Source: Natronomonas salina (GTDB lineage: Archaea; Halobacteriota; Halobacteria; Halobacteriales; Haloarculaceae). From it: a stretch of 64,000 nt of DNA. The stretch is taken from NCBI RefSeq assembly GCF_013391105.1, contig NZ_CP058335.1, positions 1,736,001-1,800,000 on the forward strand. The letters run 5' to 3'. Both the position numbers and the translations under genes were made by a program. Position 1 is the stretch's first letter. The number at the start of each line of letters is the position of its first letter. Below are positions 34,057-43,825 of the stretch, in pieces. The notes beneath the pieces were generated by a model that worked only from the letters and a program-made list of their open reading frames with translations, searched no databases and had not been told where the DNA came from.

Positions 34057-34647
34057 ATGCGCGACCTCGACGAGACCGACGTCGAACTCCTCTCGTTGCT
34101 GGCCGAGGACGCCCGTCGCCCGTTCAGCGAACTCGGCGAGGCCGTCGGCCTCTCCGGCCCGGCCGTCTCCGACCGGGTGACCAGGCTGCAGGAGGCCGGG
34201 ATCATCAACCGATTCACCGTCGACGTCGACCGCTCGCAGCTCCGCGCCGGCGTGCCCGTGTTCATCCAGGTCGAACTCGACTCGGCGGCGGTCGAGACGG
34301 CCAGGGAGCGCCTGCGCGACGCCGACGGCGTCGAGCACCTCTTCGTCACCGCCGGCGGCGACGTCTGGTTCTACGCCCGCGCCGAGGCCCAGAACGTCCG
34401 CGAGTGGGTGGCGCGGCTCTTCGAGGGGATCGACCTCGTAGACTACACGGTCACGCTCGTCGACGACGTCGAGTGGACGCCGACGGTCGACGGCGTCGAG
34501 TTCGCGCTCACCTGCGCGGAGTGCGGCAACACCGTCGACAGCGAGGGCGAGACCGCCCGCATCGACAGCGAGGTCTACCACTTCTGCTGTCCGTCCTGCC
34601 TGTCCCGATTCGAGGACCGCTACCAGCAACTCGAGGAGGGCGCGTGA
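34057..34647 (+). CDS. Lrp/AsnC-type regulator with TRASH metal-sensing domain
   Basis: The 196 residues start from ATG 34057. An N-terminal AsnC helix-turn-helix (about 5-50, LSLLAEDARRPFSELGEAVG) is followed by the RAM-like alpha/beta domain (about 65-140). The C-terminal TRASH metal-binding domain has C153-x2-C156 and C177-C178-x2-C181 (YHFCCPSCLSRF). This architecture matches the known haloarchaeal copper regulator that controls a P1-type ATPase. Gene context agrees: CopZ-like chaperone divergent, CopA 94 bases downstream. It probably senses Cu and regulates both neighbours. Confidence 0.92.
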   Translation: MRDLDETDVELLSLLAEDARRPFSELGEAVGLSGPAVSDRVTRLQEAGIINRFTVDVDRSQLRAGVPVFIQVELDSAAVETARERLRDADGVEHLFVTAGGDVWFYARAEAQNVREWVARLFEGIDLVDYTVTLVDDVEWTPTVDGVEFALTCAECGNTVDSEGETARIDSEVYHFCCPSCLSRFEDRYQQLEEGA

Positions 34648-34741
34648 CCGCCGCTTTGGCATCGAAGGTTTCCGACCCCCGATAGCCCCGGTCTCGAAGC
34701 GGAAAGACGCCTAAAGATGGAGGCCCTACACTAGCACAACC

Positions 34742-37402
34742 ATGAGCACCAGGACGACCAGGCTCGACATCTCGGGGATGTCCTGTGCCAACTGCTCGGC
34801 GACGATCGAAGAGCGTCTCTCGTCGCTGGACGGCGTCGAGGAGACGAACATCAACTACGCGACCGACGAGGGGAGCGTGATCTACGACCCCGACCGGACG
34901 TCGCTGCGGGAGATCTTCGACGCCATCGCGGACGCCGGCTACGAGGCCGTCTCCGAGACGGTGACCATCGGCATCACCGACATGACGTGCGCCAACTGTG
35001 CGGAGACGAACGAGTCCGCCCTCGAGTCGACGCCGGGGGTCGTCGACGCGGACGTCAACTACGCGACCGACGAAGCGCAGGTGACGTACAACCCGGCCGA
35101 TACCTCGCGAACGGAACTGTACGACGCCATCGAGGGCGCCGGCTACGAGCCCGTCCGCGAGGACACGGACACCGATGGCGGCGGCGACGCCCGCGAGGCC
35201 GCCCGCCAGGACGAGGTTCGCCGGCAACTGCGGCTGACGCTGTTCGGCGCGGCGCTGTCGCTCCCGCTGCTCCTCTTCATCGTCGACAAGCTCGTCCTCG
35301 GCGGCGCGGTGCTCCCCGAGACCGTCTTCGGCGTCGAGTTCGGCTGGGTGGAGTTCCTGCTCGCGACACCCGTCCAGGTCGTCCTCGGCTGGCCGTTCTA
35401 CAAGAACTCCTACAAGGCGCTCGTGAAGAACGGCCGCGCCAACATGGACGTCCTCATCGCGCTGGGGTCGTCGACGGCGTACCTCTACTCGGTGGTCGTC
35501 CTGCTCGGCCTGCTGGCCAGCGAGGGGCTGTACTTCGACACGGCGGCGCTGATCCTCGTGTTCATCACCCTCGGGAACTACCTCGAGGCCCGCTCGAAGG
35601 GCCAGGCCGGCGAGGCGCTCCGGAAACTCCTCGAGATGGAGGCCGACACAGCGACGCTCGTCGACGACGACGGGACCGAACGCGAGGTCCCACTGGAGGA
35701 CGTCGAGGTCGGCGACCGGATGAAGGTCCGTCCCGGCGAACAGATCCCCACCGACGGCGTCGTCGTCGACGGCCAGAGCGCGGTCGACGAGTCCATGGTC
35801 ACCGGCGAGTCCGTCCCCGTCGAGAAGGGCGAGGGCGACGAGGTCGTCGGCTCGACCATCAACGAGAACGGCGTCCTCGTCGTCGAGGCGACGAAGGTCG
35901 GCGAGGACACGGCGCTCCAGCAGATCGTCCAGACCGTCAAGGACGCCCAGTCCCGCCAGCCCGACATCCAGAACGTCGCCGACCGCATCTCCGCGTACTT
36001 CGTGCCGGCGGTCATCGCCAACGCCGTCCTGTGGGGGACGGTCTGGTACCTCTTCCCCGGGGCGCTGGCGGGCTTCGTCGAGGCGCTCCCGCTGTGGGGC
36101 CTCGTCGGCGGCGGCCCCGCGGCATTGTCGGCCTTCGAGTTCGCGGTCGTCGTCTTCGCCTCCTCGGTCCTCATCGCCTGTCCCTGCGCGCTGGGGCTGG
36201 CGACGCCCGCCGCGACGATGGTCGGGACCACCATCGGCGCCCAGAACGGCGTCCTGTTCAAGGGCGGCGACGTCCTCGAGCGCGCGAAGGACGTCGACAC
36301 CGTCGTCTTCGACAAGACCGGCACGCTCACCGAGGGCGAGATGGAGCTGACGGACGTCGTCGCCTTCGAGGACGGCGCGCCGGTCGCCGACGGAGGGGAC
36401 CCGGCCGCCGACGGTGGCGCCGTGACCGGCCGCGAGCGTGTGGACGAGTCGACGGTGCTGCGGCTGGCGGCCAGCGCCGAGCGCGGCAGCGAACACCCGC
36501 TGGCGCAGGCCATCGTCGACGGCGCCGAGGAACGCGGCATCGAGCTCGCCGACCCCGAGGACTTCGAGAACGTGCCCGGCCAGGGGGTCCGCGCGACCGT
36601 GGAGAGCGCGGAACGACGTTCCGCGGGACAGTCGAGCGGCGACGAGCCGCGAGACGGCGACGAGATCTTCGTTGGCAACCGGAAGCTGCTCCGGGACGCC
36701 GGCATCGATCCCTCGCCTGCCGCGGAGACGATGGAACGCCTCGAGGGCGAAGGGAAGACGGCGATGCTCGTGGCGCGCGTGCCCGCTGGCACGGAGCAGG
36801 GCGAACTCGTCGGCGTCGTCGCCGACGCCGACACCGTCAAGGAGAGCGCGAAGGACGCCGTCGCCGCCCTGCAGGAACGCGGGCTCGACGTGATGATGAT
36901 CACCGGCGACAACGAGCGGACCGCCCATGCGGTCGCCGAGGAGGTCGGCATCGACCCCGACCGCGTGCGTGCGGGGGTCCTGCCCGAGGACAAGTCCGAG
37001 GCCGTCGACGCCATCCAGTCGGAGGGCCGCAAGGCGATGATGGTCGGCGACGGCGTCAACGACGCGCCGGCGCTGGCGGTCGCCTACGTCGGGACGGCCA
37101 TCGGGTCGGGCACCGACGTCGCCATCGAGGCGGCTGACGTCACGCTGATGCGCGACGACCCCCTCGACGTCGTGAAGGCCATCCGCATCTCGGACGCCAC
37201 CCTCCAGAAGATCAAACAGAACCTCGTGTGGGCGCTGGGTTACAACACCGCGATGATCCCGCTGGCGTCCCTGGGACTGCTCCAGCCCGTCCTCGCGGCG
37301 GGCGCGATGGCCATCTCCAGCGTCTCCGTGCTGTCGAACAGTCTGCTGTTCCGGCGGTACACCCCCGACCACGACTACGAGCTGCTCGGACGACTCCGGT
37401 AA
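34742..37402 (+). CDS. copA: Copper-exporting P-type ATPase
   Basis: This P1B ATPase pumps Cu(I) out of the cell. It has 886 residues. Two HMA domains lie at the N-terminus with C15/C18 (GMSCANC) and C83/C86 (DMTCANC). Membrane helices surround the ion-binding CPC motif ([14 protein letters not shown], about residue 480). The phosphorylation motif [10 protein letters not shown] (about 524) and hinge [10 protein letters not shown] (about 770) are intact, as is the TGES actuator motif. An insertion rich in Glu/Ser near 610-635 sits in the nucleotide-binding domain. It follows its likely regulator in the same direction. Confidence 0.97.
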   Translation: MSTRTTRLDISGMSCANCSATIEERLSSLDGVEETNINYATDEGSVIYDPDRTSLREIFDAIADAGYEAVSETVTIGITDMTCANCAETNESALESTPGVVDADVNYATDEAQVTYNPADTSRTELYDAIEGAGYEPVREDTDTDGGGDAREAARQDEVRRQLRLTLFGAALSLPLLLFIVDKLVLGGAVLPETVFGVEFGWVEFLLATPVQVVLGWPFYKNSYKALVKNGRANMDVLIALGSSTAYLYSVVVLLGLLASEGLYFDTAALILVFITLGNYLEARSKGQAGEALRKLLEMEADTATLVDDDGTEREVPLEDVEVGDRMKVRPGEQIPTDGVVVDGQSAVDESMVTGESVPVEKGEGDEVVGSTINENGVLVVEATKVGEDTALQQIVQTVKDAQSRQPDIQNVADRISAYFVPAVIANAVLWGTVWYLFPGALAGFVEALPLWGLVGGGPAALSAFEFAVVVFASSVLIACPCALGLATPAATMVGTTIGAQNGVLFKGGDVLERAKDVDTVVFDKTGTLTEGEMELTDVVAFEDGAPVADGGDPAADGGAVTGRERVDESTVLRLAASAERGSEHPLAQAIVDGAEERGIELADPEDFENVPGQGVRATVESAERRSAGQSSGDEPRDGDEIFVGNRKLLRDAGIDPSPAAETMERLEGEGKTAMLVARVPAGTEQGELVGVVADADTVKESAKDAVAALQERGLDVMMITGDNERTAHAVAEEVGIDPDRVRAGVLPEDKSEAVDAIQSEGRKAMMVGDGVNDAPALAVAYVGTAIGSGTDVAIEAADVTLMRDDPLDVVKAIRISDATLQKIKQNLVWALGYNTAMIPLASLGLLQPVLAAGAMAISSVSVLSNSLLFRRYTPDHDYELLGRLR

Positions 37403-37515
37403 CGCGGGCGAGGTGGTGGTCCGGGCCCGTTCCTATCTCTCGTTTCGCGGTTCCGCGACCGGTGCACTAGCGACACGGCGAGTCGACGAGAAGGGAAACG
37501 ACCGCGGCTTGGCGG

Positions 37516-38148
37516 TTAGACCAGGTTCCGCTGTTCGAACTGCTCGTGGAGCCGCTCCATCGACGTCACCGTGTTCTCGCAGTGCTGTTCCATGCCGCTG
37601 GTCGGGTTGAAGCAGACACTGTCGGTGGCGGTCTCCAGCATCTCGCGGTCGTTGTCGTCGGAGCCGACCGCGATCGTCTCGTCGACGGGGATCTCGTTCT
37701 CGACGGCGATCTCCTCGAGGAGTTCGCCCTTCGTCGCATCGAGGATCCGCCCGGAGACGTCGCCGGTCAGCGCGTTCTGGTCGATATCGAGCATCGGCGC
37801 CACGACCGAGTCGGCGCTGACGCCGGCGTCGGTGAGCGCGACGTCGACGGCCTGTCGCGGCGCGGCCGTGATGATGGCGACGTGGTGGTCGTTGGCCTGC
37901 AGTGCCGAGATCAGGTCGGCCGCGCCGGGGTCCAGCGCCACGCGGTCGAGGGCCTCCTTCATCTCGAGTTCGGGCAGGCCCTCCAGGTAGTCGACGCGGC
38001 GCCGGATGCTGTCCACGAGCGCGAGGTCGCCCGTCCGCGACTGCTCGGTGAGGCTGGCGACGTCGCCCGCGACGCCGGCCTCCTCGGCGAGCAGCGCGTA
38101 GGCGTCCGATTCCGCGAGCGACCCGTCGAAGTTGAAGGCTACCAGCAT
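37516..38148 (-). CDS. SerB-like HAD protein lacking the nucleophile Asp
   Basis: The 210 residues from ATG 38148 have a HAD phosphatase fold of phosphoserine-phosphatase type. Motif II is IITAAP, motif III Lys is in DATKGELL and motif IV is GSDDNDREML. Motif I reads FNFDGSL where active enzymes have DxDGT: the catalytic first Asp is Asn6. This predicts loss or strong change of phosphatase activity, possibly a binding or regulatory role. The cap region (about 15-75) is helical. It is convergent with copA and divergent from the carbonic anhydrase gene. Confidence 0.85.
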   Translation of the reverse strand: MLVAFNFDGSLAESDAYALLAEEAGVAGDVASLTEQSRTGDLALVDSIRRRVDYLEGLPELEMKEALDRVALDPGAADLISALQANDHHVAIITAAPRQAVDVALTDAGVSADSVVAPMLDIDQNALTGDVSGRILDATKGELLEEIAVENEIPVDETIAVGSDDNDREMLETATDSVCFNPTSGMEQHCENTVTSMERLHEQFEQRNLV

Positions 38149-38274
38149 ACGCGAGGGTACGCCCGGTAGGCCCATTAAATGTTGGACAGGAATCAAGTTC
38201 TCCGCAATCGGACGGGAATGGGCGCTGCTGGGAGCGATGGCATAATGACGCTGCTGGCCGTCAGTGGCACGTGT

Positions 38275-38958
38275 ATGGAGACCACCCTCGCCGATCTCCT
38301 CGAACGCAACCAGCGGCACGTCGAATCGCTCGCCGACGGTCACTTCGATGCCGTCCAGGACGGCCAGGAACCAGCCGCCGTCTCCGTCTGCTGTTCGGAC
38401 TCCCGCGTCTCCCAAGAGGGGATGTGGGACGTCGACGACGCCGGGTTCCTCTTCACCGTCGGCAACATCGGCAACCAGGTCTGGGACACCCGCGACGGCG
38501 AGCGCGTCGTCAACGGCGACGTCCTCTACCCGCTGCTGTACGCCGGCACCGACGTCGCCGTCGTCGTCGGGCACACGAGCTGCGGTGCGGTCACGGCGAC
38601 GCTGGAGGCCCACCGCGGCGAGAGCGCGGACTTCCCGCCGGGCGTCCAGGAGCGCGTCGACGCGCTCCGGCCCGTGATCGAGGCGGGGCTTGACGACGAC
38701 CGCATCGACGAGGAGCGGGAGGTCGGCCTCGTCAACCAGCTCGTCGAGTACAACGTCGACCGGCAGGTCTCGTTCCTCCGGGACAGCGGCGAACTCGACG
38801 ACGAGACCGTCCTCGGGTTCGTCTACGACTTCCAGGGCGTCTACGGCAACGAGCGCGGCCGCTGCTATCTCGTCAACCTCGACGGCGAGACGGACGAATC
38901 ACGGCTGCGCGAGGCGGTGCCCGAGGAGTACGAAGCCCACGCTCGCCGACTGCTGTAG
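38275..38958 (+). CDS. Beta-class carbonic anhydrase
   Basis: This zinc enzyme interconverts CO2 and bicarbonate. ATG 38275 gives 227 residues. A CATAAT box about 30 bases upstream places this start at leaderless spacing, so the longer frame from 38179 was not used. Zinc ligands are C40 (CSDSR, with D42 and R44 as the dyad), H100 and C103 (GHTSCGAV). The rest of the family fold is present (FTVGNIGNQV, FVYDFQGVYGNE). No urease or transport gene adjoins it. Supplying bicarbonate to carboxylases is the likely role. Confidence 0.93.
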   Translation: METTLADLLERNQRHVESLADGHFDAVQDGQEPAAVSVCCSDSRVSQEGMWDVDDAGFLFTVGNIGNQVWDTRDGERVVNGDVLYPLLYAGTDVAVVVGHTSCGAVTATLEAHRGESADFPPGVQERVDALRPVIEAGLDDDRIDEEREVGLVNQLVEYNVDRQVSFLRDSGELDDETVLGFVYDFQGVYGNERGRCYLVNLDGETDESRLREAVPEEYEAHARRLL

Positions 38959-39048
38959 CTCGGCGCGACGGGACCGGCCTCGGCCGGACGGCGCCGTCGC
39001 TATCGGAGTAGCGCTCGAAGAATCTGGTTGTCTCGCGTACTGCGGCCG

Positions 39049-39243
39049 TTACAGCCGGGTCAGGTTCGTTGCGCGCGGACCCTTGTCCGCCTCCTCGATG
39101 TCGAACTCGACTTCCTGACCTTCCTCCAGGTCCGGGCCGCCGACGTCCTCCATGTGGAAGAACACGTCCTCGTCCGCGTCGTCAGTCTCGATGAATCCGT
39201 AACCGCCGGTGTCGTTGAAGAAGTCAACAGTGCCAGTTGCCAT
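39049..39243 (-). CDS. cspA: Cold-shock domain protein (copy 1)
   Basis: A single cold-shock domain of 64 residues with RNP1-like GGYGFIETDD and RNP2-like DVFFHMEDV, binding single-stranded RNA/DNA as an RNA chaperone. The end GPRATNLTRL is typical of haloarchaeal versions. A minus-strand TATA-like GGTTATCC lies about 32 bases upstream. A second cold-shock gene, about 85% identical by eye, lies 245 bases upstream. A 17-base sequence 25-41 bases past its stop is repeated after copy 2. Confidence 0.95.
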   Translation of the reverse strand: MATGTVDFFNDTGGYGFIETDDADEDVFFHMEDVGGPDLEEGQEVEFDIEEADKGPRATNLTRL

Positions 39244-39488
39244 CTCAATTTTATCAAGACGCGGAACACGGATAACCTTTGCGAGACGGTGAGCCGCCGA
39301 TACGAGGCTCAGGGCTGCCGCTCGCCGGCGAAGACCGCCCGAAACCGGGTGCGGCGACGCCGCTGTGGGTGTAGCGTTCGAAGAATCGTGTGGCGTCTCC
39401 CGGAACAGAGTCCGCGAGGATGCCGGCTCCGCACCGGCGCGTTAGCACCGACCGAAGTGATATCAGACTGAACCGCGCGAGATCCGAC

Positions 39489-39683
39489 TTAGAGTCGGGT
39501 GACGTTCGACGCTCGGGGGCCCTTGGGGGCGTCCTCGATGTCGAATTCGATGTCCGTCCCCTCTTCGAGGTCCGGGCCACCAACGTCCTCCATGTGGAAG
39601 AATACGTCGTCGTCCGCGTCGTCCGTCGAGATGAAACCGTAGCCGCCTGTGTCGTTGAAGAAGTCAACGTTTCCTTTCGCCAT
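39489..39683 (-). CDS. cspA: Cold-shock domain protein (copy 2)
   Basis: The 64 residues start MAKGNVDFFNDTGGYGFIST and include DVFFHMEDVGGPDLEEG, with the terminal GPRASNVTRL. It differs from copy 1 at a handful of sites, mainly acid/Thr/Ser exchanges. Its promoter is strong: a CTTATATAC box about 29 bases upstream, so the message should start at or next to the ATG. The very long open frame reading through from 43151 in this frame is only the antisense shadow of the genes to the right. Confidence 0.95.
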   Translation of the reverse strand: MAKGNVDFFNDTGGYGFISTDDADDDVFFHMEDVGGPDLEEGTDIEFDIEDAPKGPRASNVTRL

Positions 39684-39707
39684 TGCAAATAGACAGATGC
39701 CCGTTGC

Positions 39708-39716
39708 GTATATAAG
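39708..39716 (-). promoter_or_regulatory. TATA box of cold-shock copy 2
   Basis: On the minus strand CTTATATAC is centred about 29 bases before the ATG at 39683, the usual archaeal spacing for a leaderless transcript. Confidence 0.65.
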
Positions 39717-39919
39717 TGTTATTAACAATGCGTAACACACTCGCGAGAGTTTTGGATGTTCGTGCCCCAGGACGACTATCGTGTAGACGAATGGTTCCGA
39801 TAGAGTCGAACCACGCAGGATTCCTGGCCGACTCGTCGGTTCGAGTTTCCCTTCTGCCGGAAGCAGGAGATACGGCTCCGCTTTCTGCCGGTCGATGGAG
39901 GTCGTGATCCAGCAGTCGA

Positions 39920-41875
39920 TCAGTCCTCGCCGTCCCGCGGCGGCCGTTCGGCGGCGCGCCGCCGCGCGTCCGCGAGGAACTCGTCGGGCAGCGACTCGAT
40001 CTCGCCGGCCTGGACGCTCCACAGCGTCGCGTAGAGCCCGCCGTCCTCGAGGAGGGCCTCGTGAGTGCCGCGCTCGACGATCTCGCCGCCGTCGAGGACG
40101 AGGATGCGGTCGGCGTCCCGGACCGTCGACAGCCGGTGAGCGATCACGAACGTCGTTCGATCCTCGGTGAGCCGCTCCAGCGACCGCTGGATGAGCAGTT
40201 CGGTCTCGGTGTCGACGGCGCTGGTGGCCTCGTCGAAGACGAGGATCTCGGGGTCCTGCAGGACCGTCCGGGCGATCGAGAGCCGCTGACGCTGCCCGCC
40301 CGACAACTTGACGCCGTCCTCGCCGACGCGAGTGTCGTACCCCTGGGGCAGTCGCTGGATGAACTCGTGGGCCTCGGCGTCCTTCGCCGCCGCGACGACG
40401 TCCTCGTGCGAGGCGTCGAACCGGCCGTAGCGGATGTTCTCGGCGACCGTGCCGTCGAAGAGGACGGTATCCTGGCTGACGTAGCCGATCGCTCCCCGGA
40501 GGTCCTCGAGGGCGTACTCGCGGATGTCCGTCCCGTCGAGCCTGATCTCGCCGTCCGTGACGTCGTAGAGCCGTAGCAGGAGCTTGCAGACCGTCGACTT
40601 CCCGGCGCCGGTCGGCCCCACGAGTGCGACCGTCTCGCCCGGTTCCGCGGTGAACGTGACGTCCGAGAGGACGAGTTCGCCGTGCTCGTCGCCCTCGGCG
40701 GCGGCCAGCGCCGTCTCCGGATACGCGAAGTCGACGTCGCGGTACTCGACGCGGCCCGCCACGTCGTCGAGCGGCGCGTGGTCGTCGGGGCCGGTGATCT
40801 TCACCGGGACGTCCATCAGCCCGAAGACGCGCTCGCTGGAGGCCTTCGCGTTCTCGTACTGGTCGACGATGTTGCTCACCTCCGCCAGCGGCGTGACGAT
40901 CCGCTGGGTGAGGAAGATGAACGTGACGAACGCGCCGACCGAGAGCTCGCCGGTGAAGGGGCCGGGCGCCCCGGAGAACAGCCAGACGCCGCCGACGAGG
41001 AACGTCGCGGCGAAGGCGACGCCGGCGAGCAGCTCCATGCCCGGCCGGTAGAGGTAGTTCAGCCGCAGGACGGCCATCGTGTGCTCGAAGTACGAGTAGG
41101 AGGCGGCGGTCACCTTCTCGGTCTCGTGGTCCTCGGTCGCCGAGGCCTTCACCAGTTCGACGCCGCCGAGGCTGTTCTCCAGGCGCGTGTTCAGGTCGCC
41201 GACGCTGGAGCGCTGGGCGACGTACCGCGGCTCGACAGCGCGCATGAACCAGAGCGTGAAGCCCACCATCGCGGGGATGACCACGAGCGTGACGAGCGCC
41301 AGCTGCCAGTTCAGGTAGACGAGGACCGCGGCGATGCCCAGCACCATCACGCCCAGGCGCGCGGAGTTCTGCAGGGCGTTGTCGAGGAAGACCTCGAGGT
41401 TCGAGGCGTCGTTGTTCAGGACGCTCATCACCTCGCCGGTCTGCTTGTCGTCGAAGAAGGGCATGTCGAGTCGCTGCATCTTCGCGAAACTGTCGGTGCG
41501 GACGTCGTGCATCACCCGGTGGGCGAAGACGTTGGCGGCGACGCCGTAGATCCAGGTGAAGACGCCGGTGACGACGAAGGAGCCGACGATGACCGCGACC
41601 GAGAACCAGAACTGCGCCTCGTCGCCGGTCGGCAGCCAGGCGTCCGGGACGAGCGGCAGCGTGTAGTCGCTCTCGCCGACGAACACCGCGTCGATGGCGA
41701 CGCCGAGCACCAGCGGCGGCAGCAGGCTGGCGACCCGCGCCGTGACGTTCGCGACCATCCCCAGCGTGAACCACTCGATCTCCCTGAGCCCGTACTCGCG
41801 GAACAGCCGCGAGAGCGGCCGGTCGACCCGGTCGCGGTAGACCTCGAAGACGCCGTCGTCGTCTGCCGTTCCCAT
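39920..41875 (-). CDS. ABC exporter, fused membrane and ATPase domains
   Basis: The 651 residues form a half-transporter of the MsbA/MDR type. A six-helix membrane domain (about 35-340) is followed by an ATPase with Walker A GPTGAGKST, signature LSGGQRQRLS, Walker B ILVFDEATSAVD and switch His in VIAHRLSTV. It should act as a homodimer exporting lipids, drugs or peptides, and the substrate cannot be read from sequence. The intracellular-loop motif FFDDKQTGEVMS is intact. It lies downstream of, and on the same strand as, an MFS transporter, 78 bases apart. Confidence 0.95.
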   Translation of the reverse strand: MGTADDDGVFEVYRDRVDRPLSRLFREYGLREIEWFTLGMVANVTARVASLLPPLVLGVAIDAVFVGESDYTLPLVPDAWLPTGDEAQFWFSVAVIVGSFVVTGVFTWIYGVAANVFAHRVMHDVRTDSFAKMQRLDMPFFDDKQTGEVMSVLNNDASNLEVFLDNALQNSARLGVMVLGIAAVLVYLNWQLALVTLVVIPAMVGFTLWFMRAVEPRYVAQRSSVGDLNTRLENSLGGVELVKASATEDHETEKVTAASYSYFEHTMAVLRLNYLYRPGMELLAGVAFAATFLVGGVWLFSGAPGPFTGELSVGAFVTFIFLTQRIVTPLAEVSNIVDQYENAKASSERVFGLMDVPVKITGPDDHAPLDDVAGRVEYRDVDFAYPETALAAAEGDEHGELVLSDVTFTAEPGETVALVGPTGAGKSTVCKLLLRLYDVTDGEIRLDGTDIREYALEDLRGAIGYVSQDTVLFDGTVAENIRYGRFDASHEDVVAAAKDAEAHEFIQRLPQGYDTRVGEDGVKLSGGQRQRLSIARTVLQDPEILVFDEATSAVDTETELLIQRSLERLTEDRTTFVIAHRLSTVRDADRILVLDGGEIVERGTHEALLEDGGLYATLWSVQAGEIESLPDEFLADARRRAAERPPRDGED

Positions 41876-41953
41876 CGTGCCGAGGGAGACGGCCGCACCC
41901 CATGTATCCCGCGATAGCGGTCGGTTCGGTCAGTCCCCAGCCGATCCGCTCGT

Positions 41954-43126
41954 TCACTGCCGGCCGATCCACAGCAGGATACCTGCCGCGACGACGAGTA
42001 CCCCCGCGAGCGCCGCGAACGCGACGGTGAAGTCGAGAGCCCCGGCCGTGAACCCCACGAAGGCGGGGCCGAGGCTGCCGACGCCCTGGAACAGCGCCCG
42101 GGCGGCCCCGAGGTCGCCGCCCGCGTTCGCGTCGGGCGCCGCGTCCAGCAGGATGGCGTCGATGACCGGGAACTGCGCCTTGTAGCCGACCGCGAAGAGG
42201 ACGATGGCGACGCCGATACCGACCAGCGACTCGGCGACGACGAGCACACCGAGGGCGGCCGCGGCGAGGATCATCCCCGCGACGGCGACGGAGTGTCTGG
42301 GGAACCGATCGCTGACCGCACCCGAGACCGGCTTGATGGCGATGCCGAAGCCGAACAGCATCGCGTAGGCGGCACTCGCCAGCGTCGGCGAGAACGCCTT
42401 CGTCTCGCGGAGGAACTCCGGCAGGAAGTTCAGCACGCCGTTGACCATGAAGTAGAACAGGACGAACGAGACGATGCTCCAGCGCTGCCGCGGCGTGGCC
42501 AGGAGCCGGCGGGCGGTCGACAACACCGCCAGGTCGGCGGCCTCGACGACGTAAGGCTCGCGATTCCAGAGGACGAACAGCGCCGCCAGCGCGGCGAGGA
42601 CGACCGCGACGGGCAGGAACACCGCACGCCACGTCGCCAGCGCGATCGCCGCGACCGCCGCGCCGGAGGCGAGCATCCCGCCGAGGTCGGTGCCCGCGCT
42701 GAAGACGCCAAGGGCCCGCCCTCGGTGCTCGACGAACAGGTCCGAGAGCAGCGCCCGCGAGGGGATGGCGTAGAGCCCCTTCCCGAGTCCGAAGACGCCC
42801 ACGCCGGCGACGAACCACCAGTAGCTCCGGGCCGTCCCGACCACGACGCACGCGCCCGCGAGGACGACCAGCGACGGCACCAGCAGCGTCGCCCGGCTCC
42901 AGCTGTCCGAGAGCCGGCCGCTCGGGTACTGGAAGACGGCGTAGACGCCCTGCAGGACGGTCAGCGCGACGCCGGCCTGTGCCAGCGTCAGCGAGAGGTC
43001 CGTCCGGATCTCCGGCAGCAACGGCGGCACCGCGAAGCGTGCAAGCTGCAGTGCCGCCCACGCCAGCGCCGTGACCGCGAGCATCCGGCCGGTGTAGCCG
43101 CCCACCAGTCGCTCCTCGTGCTGCAC
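41954..43126 (-). CDS. MFS transporter
   Basis: A major facilitator superfamily carrier of about 390 residues with 11-12 hydrophobic helices. The A-motif-like loop FQYPSGRLSDSWSRATLL between helices 2 and 3 and its repeat GAVSDRFPRHSV after helix 8 are visible. The start is uncertain: GTG 43126 (MQHEERLVGGYTGRMLAV) fits the N-terminus seen in relatives, and ATG 43084 is the alternative. A frame open to 43858 is antisense shadow. The substrate is unknown, but the pattern resembles nitrate/hexuronate-like or drug efflux carriers of haloarchaea. Confidence 0.9.
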   Translation of the reverse strand: MQHEERLVGGYTGRMLAVTALAWAALQLARFAVPPLLPEIRTDLSLTLAQAGVALTVLQGVYAVFQYPSGRLSDSWSRATLLVPSLVVLAGACVVVGTARSYWWFVAGVGVFGLGKGLYAIPSRALLSDLFVEHRGRALGVFSAGTDLGGMLASGAAVAAIALATWRAVFLPVAVVLAALAALFVLWNREPYVVEAADLAVLSTARRLLATPRQRWSIVSFVLFYFMVNGVLNFLPEFLRETKAFSPTLASAAYAMLFGFGIAIKPVSGAVSDRFPRHSVAVAGMILAAAALGVLVVAESLVGIGVAIVLFAVGYKAQFPVIDAILLDAAPDANAGGDLGAARALFQGVGSLGPAFVGFTAGALDFTVAFAALAGVLVVAAGILLWIGRQ

Positions 43127-43234
43127 GTCTCGAGTGGCGACCGGGCCCCACTTCGGTGTACGGATATCGAGACGAGGACTGCGGCGAGGGGCCGCTATGT
43201 CACGATTTATCCGTCTCTCGGCCCTACGTAGGGT

Positions 43235-43825
43235 GTGGCACCACTCGACGTGCTCGCCAGGAACGAGTCCGTGAACGCCGGTGTCGGCTGGCTGTCGACG
43301 GGCCTCGTGGCGTTCGTCGTCGTCCAGAGCGTCCTCTCTGGCGCCCTGCTGTGGGCCGGGTTCGCAGCGATCCTCCTCGCCGTCGTCGTCCTCCCGCCGA
43401 TCTGGATGCGCGACTGGCGCGTGATGGCGCCGTGGCCGCTCCTGCTCGTCTCCGCGGTCGCCGCCCTCCTCGGCGGGTACGGGCTCTCGACGGAGGTCGC
43501 CGGCTACTTCGTCGTCGCCGGGTTCGCACTGCTGACGGCCGTCGAGATAGACGCGTTCACGTCCGTGGAGATGAGCCGTCGGTTCGCCGTCGCCTTCGCG
43601 GTCCTCTCGACGCTGGCCGTCCAGGGGCTGTGGGTGATCGCCCAGTACTACTCCGACCTGTGGCTTGACACCGGCTTCCTCCACTCTCAGCGAGAGCTCC
43701 AGGTCGACATCGTCGCCGTGACCGTGGTCGGCCTCGTCATGGGCGTCCTCTTCGAGTGGTACTTCGGTCGCGTCGAGCACGTCGGAACGTACGAACAACT
43801 GGACGACACCGCTCGTTCGCCATGA
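43235..43825 (+). CDS. Multi-span membrane protein, first of a coupled pair
   Basis: GTG 43235 gives 196 residues with about five to six hydrophobic helices (for example LVAFVVVQSVLSGALLWAGF, LLLVSAVAALLGGYGL, IVAVTVVGLVMGVLFEWYFG). No Cys or His motifs are seen. The stop overlaps the start of the next membrane gene by 4 bases (ATGA), so both are made together. The pair looks like a conserved haloarchaeal two-gene unit of unknown role. Confidence 0.8.
   Translation: MAPLDVLARNESVNAGVGWLSTGLVAFVVVQSVLSGALLWAGFAAILLAVVVLPPIWMRDWRVMAPWPLLLVSAVAALLGGYGLSTEVAGYFVVAGFALLTAVEIDAFTSVEMSRRFAVAFAVLSTLAVQGLWVIAQYYSDLWLDTGFLHSQRELQVDIVAVTVVGLVMGVLFEWYFGRVEHVGTYEQLDDTARSP

Noticed and set aside
34508-37372. 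A 954-residue antisense frame over copA
   Set aside because: Long antisense frames are expected in GC-rich haloarchaeal genes. Composition is shadow-like and copA has every P-type ATPase motif.
39489-43151. A 1220-residue minus-strand open frame covering the ABC and MFS genes
   Set aside because: Arg/Gly/Pro-rich shadow of those genes in another frame. Only its last 64 codons (cold-shock copy 2) are real.
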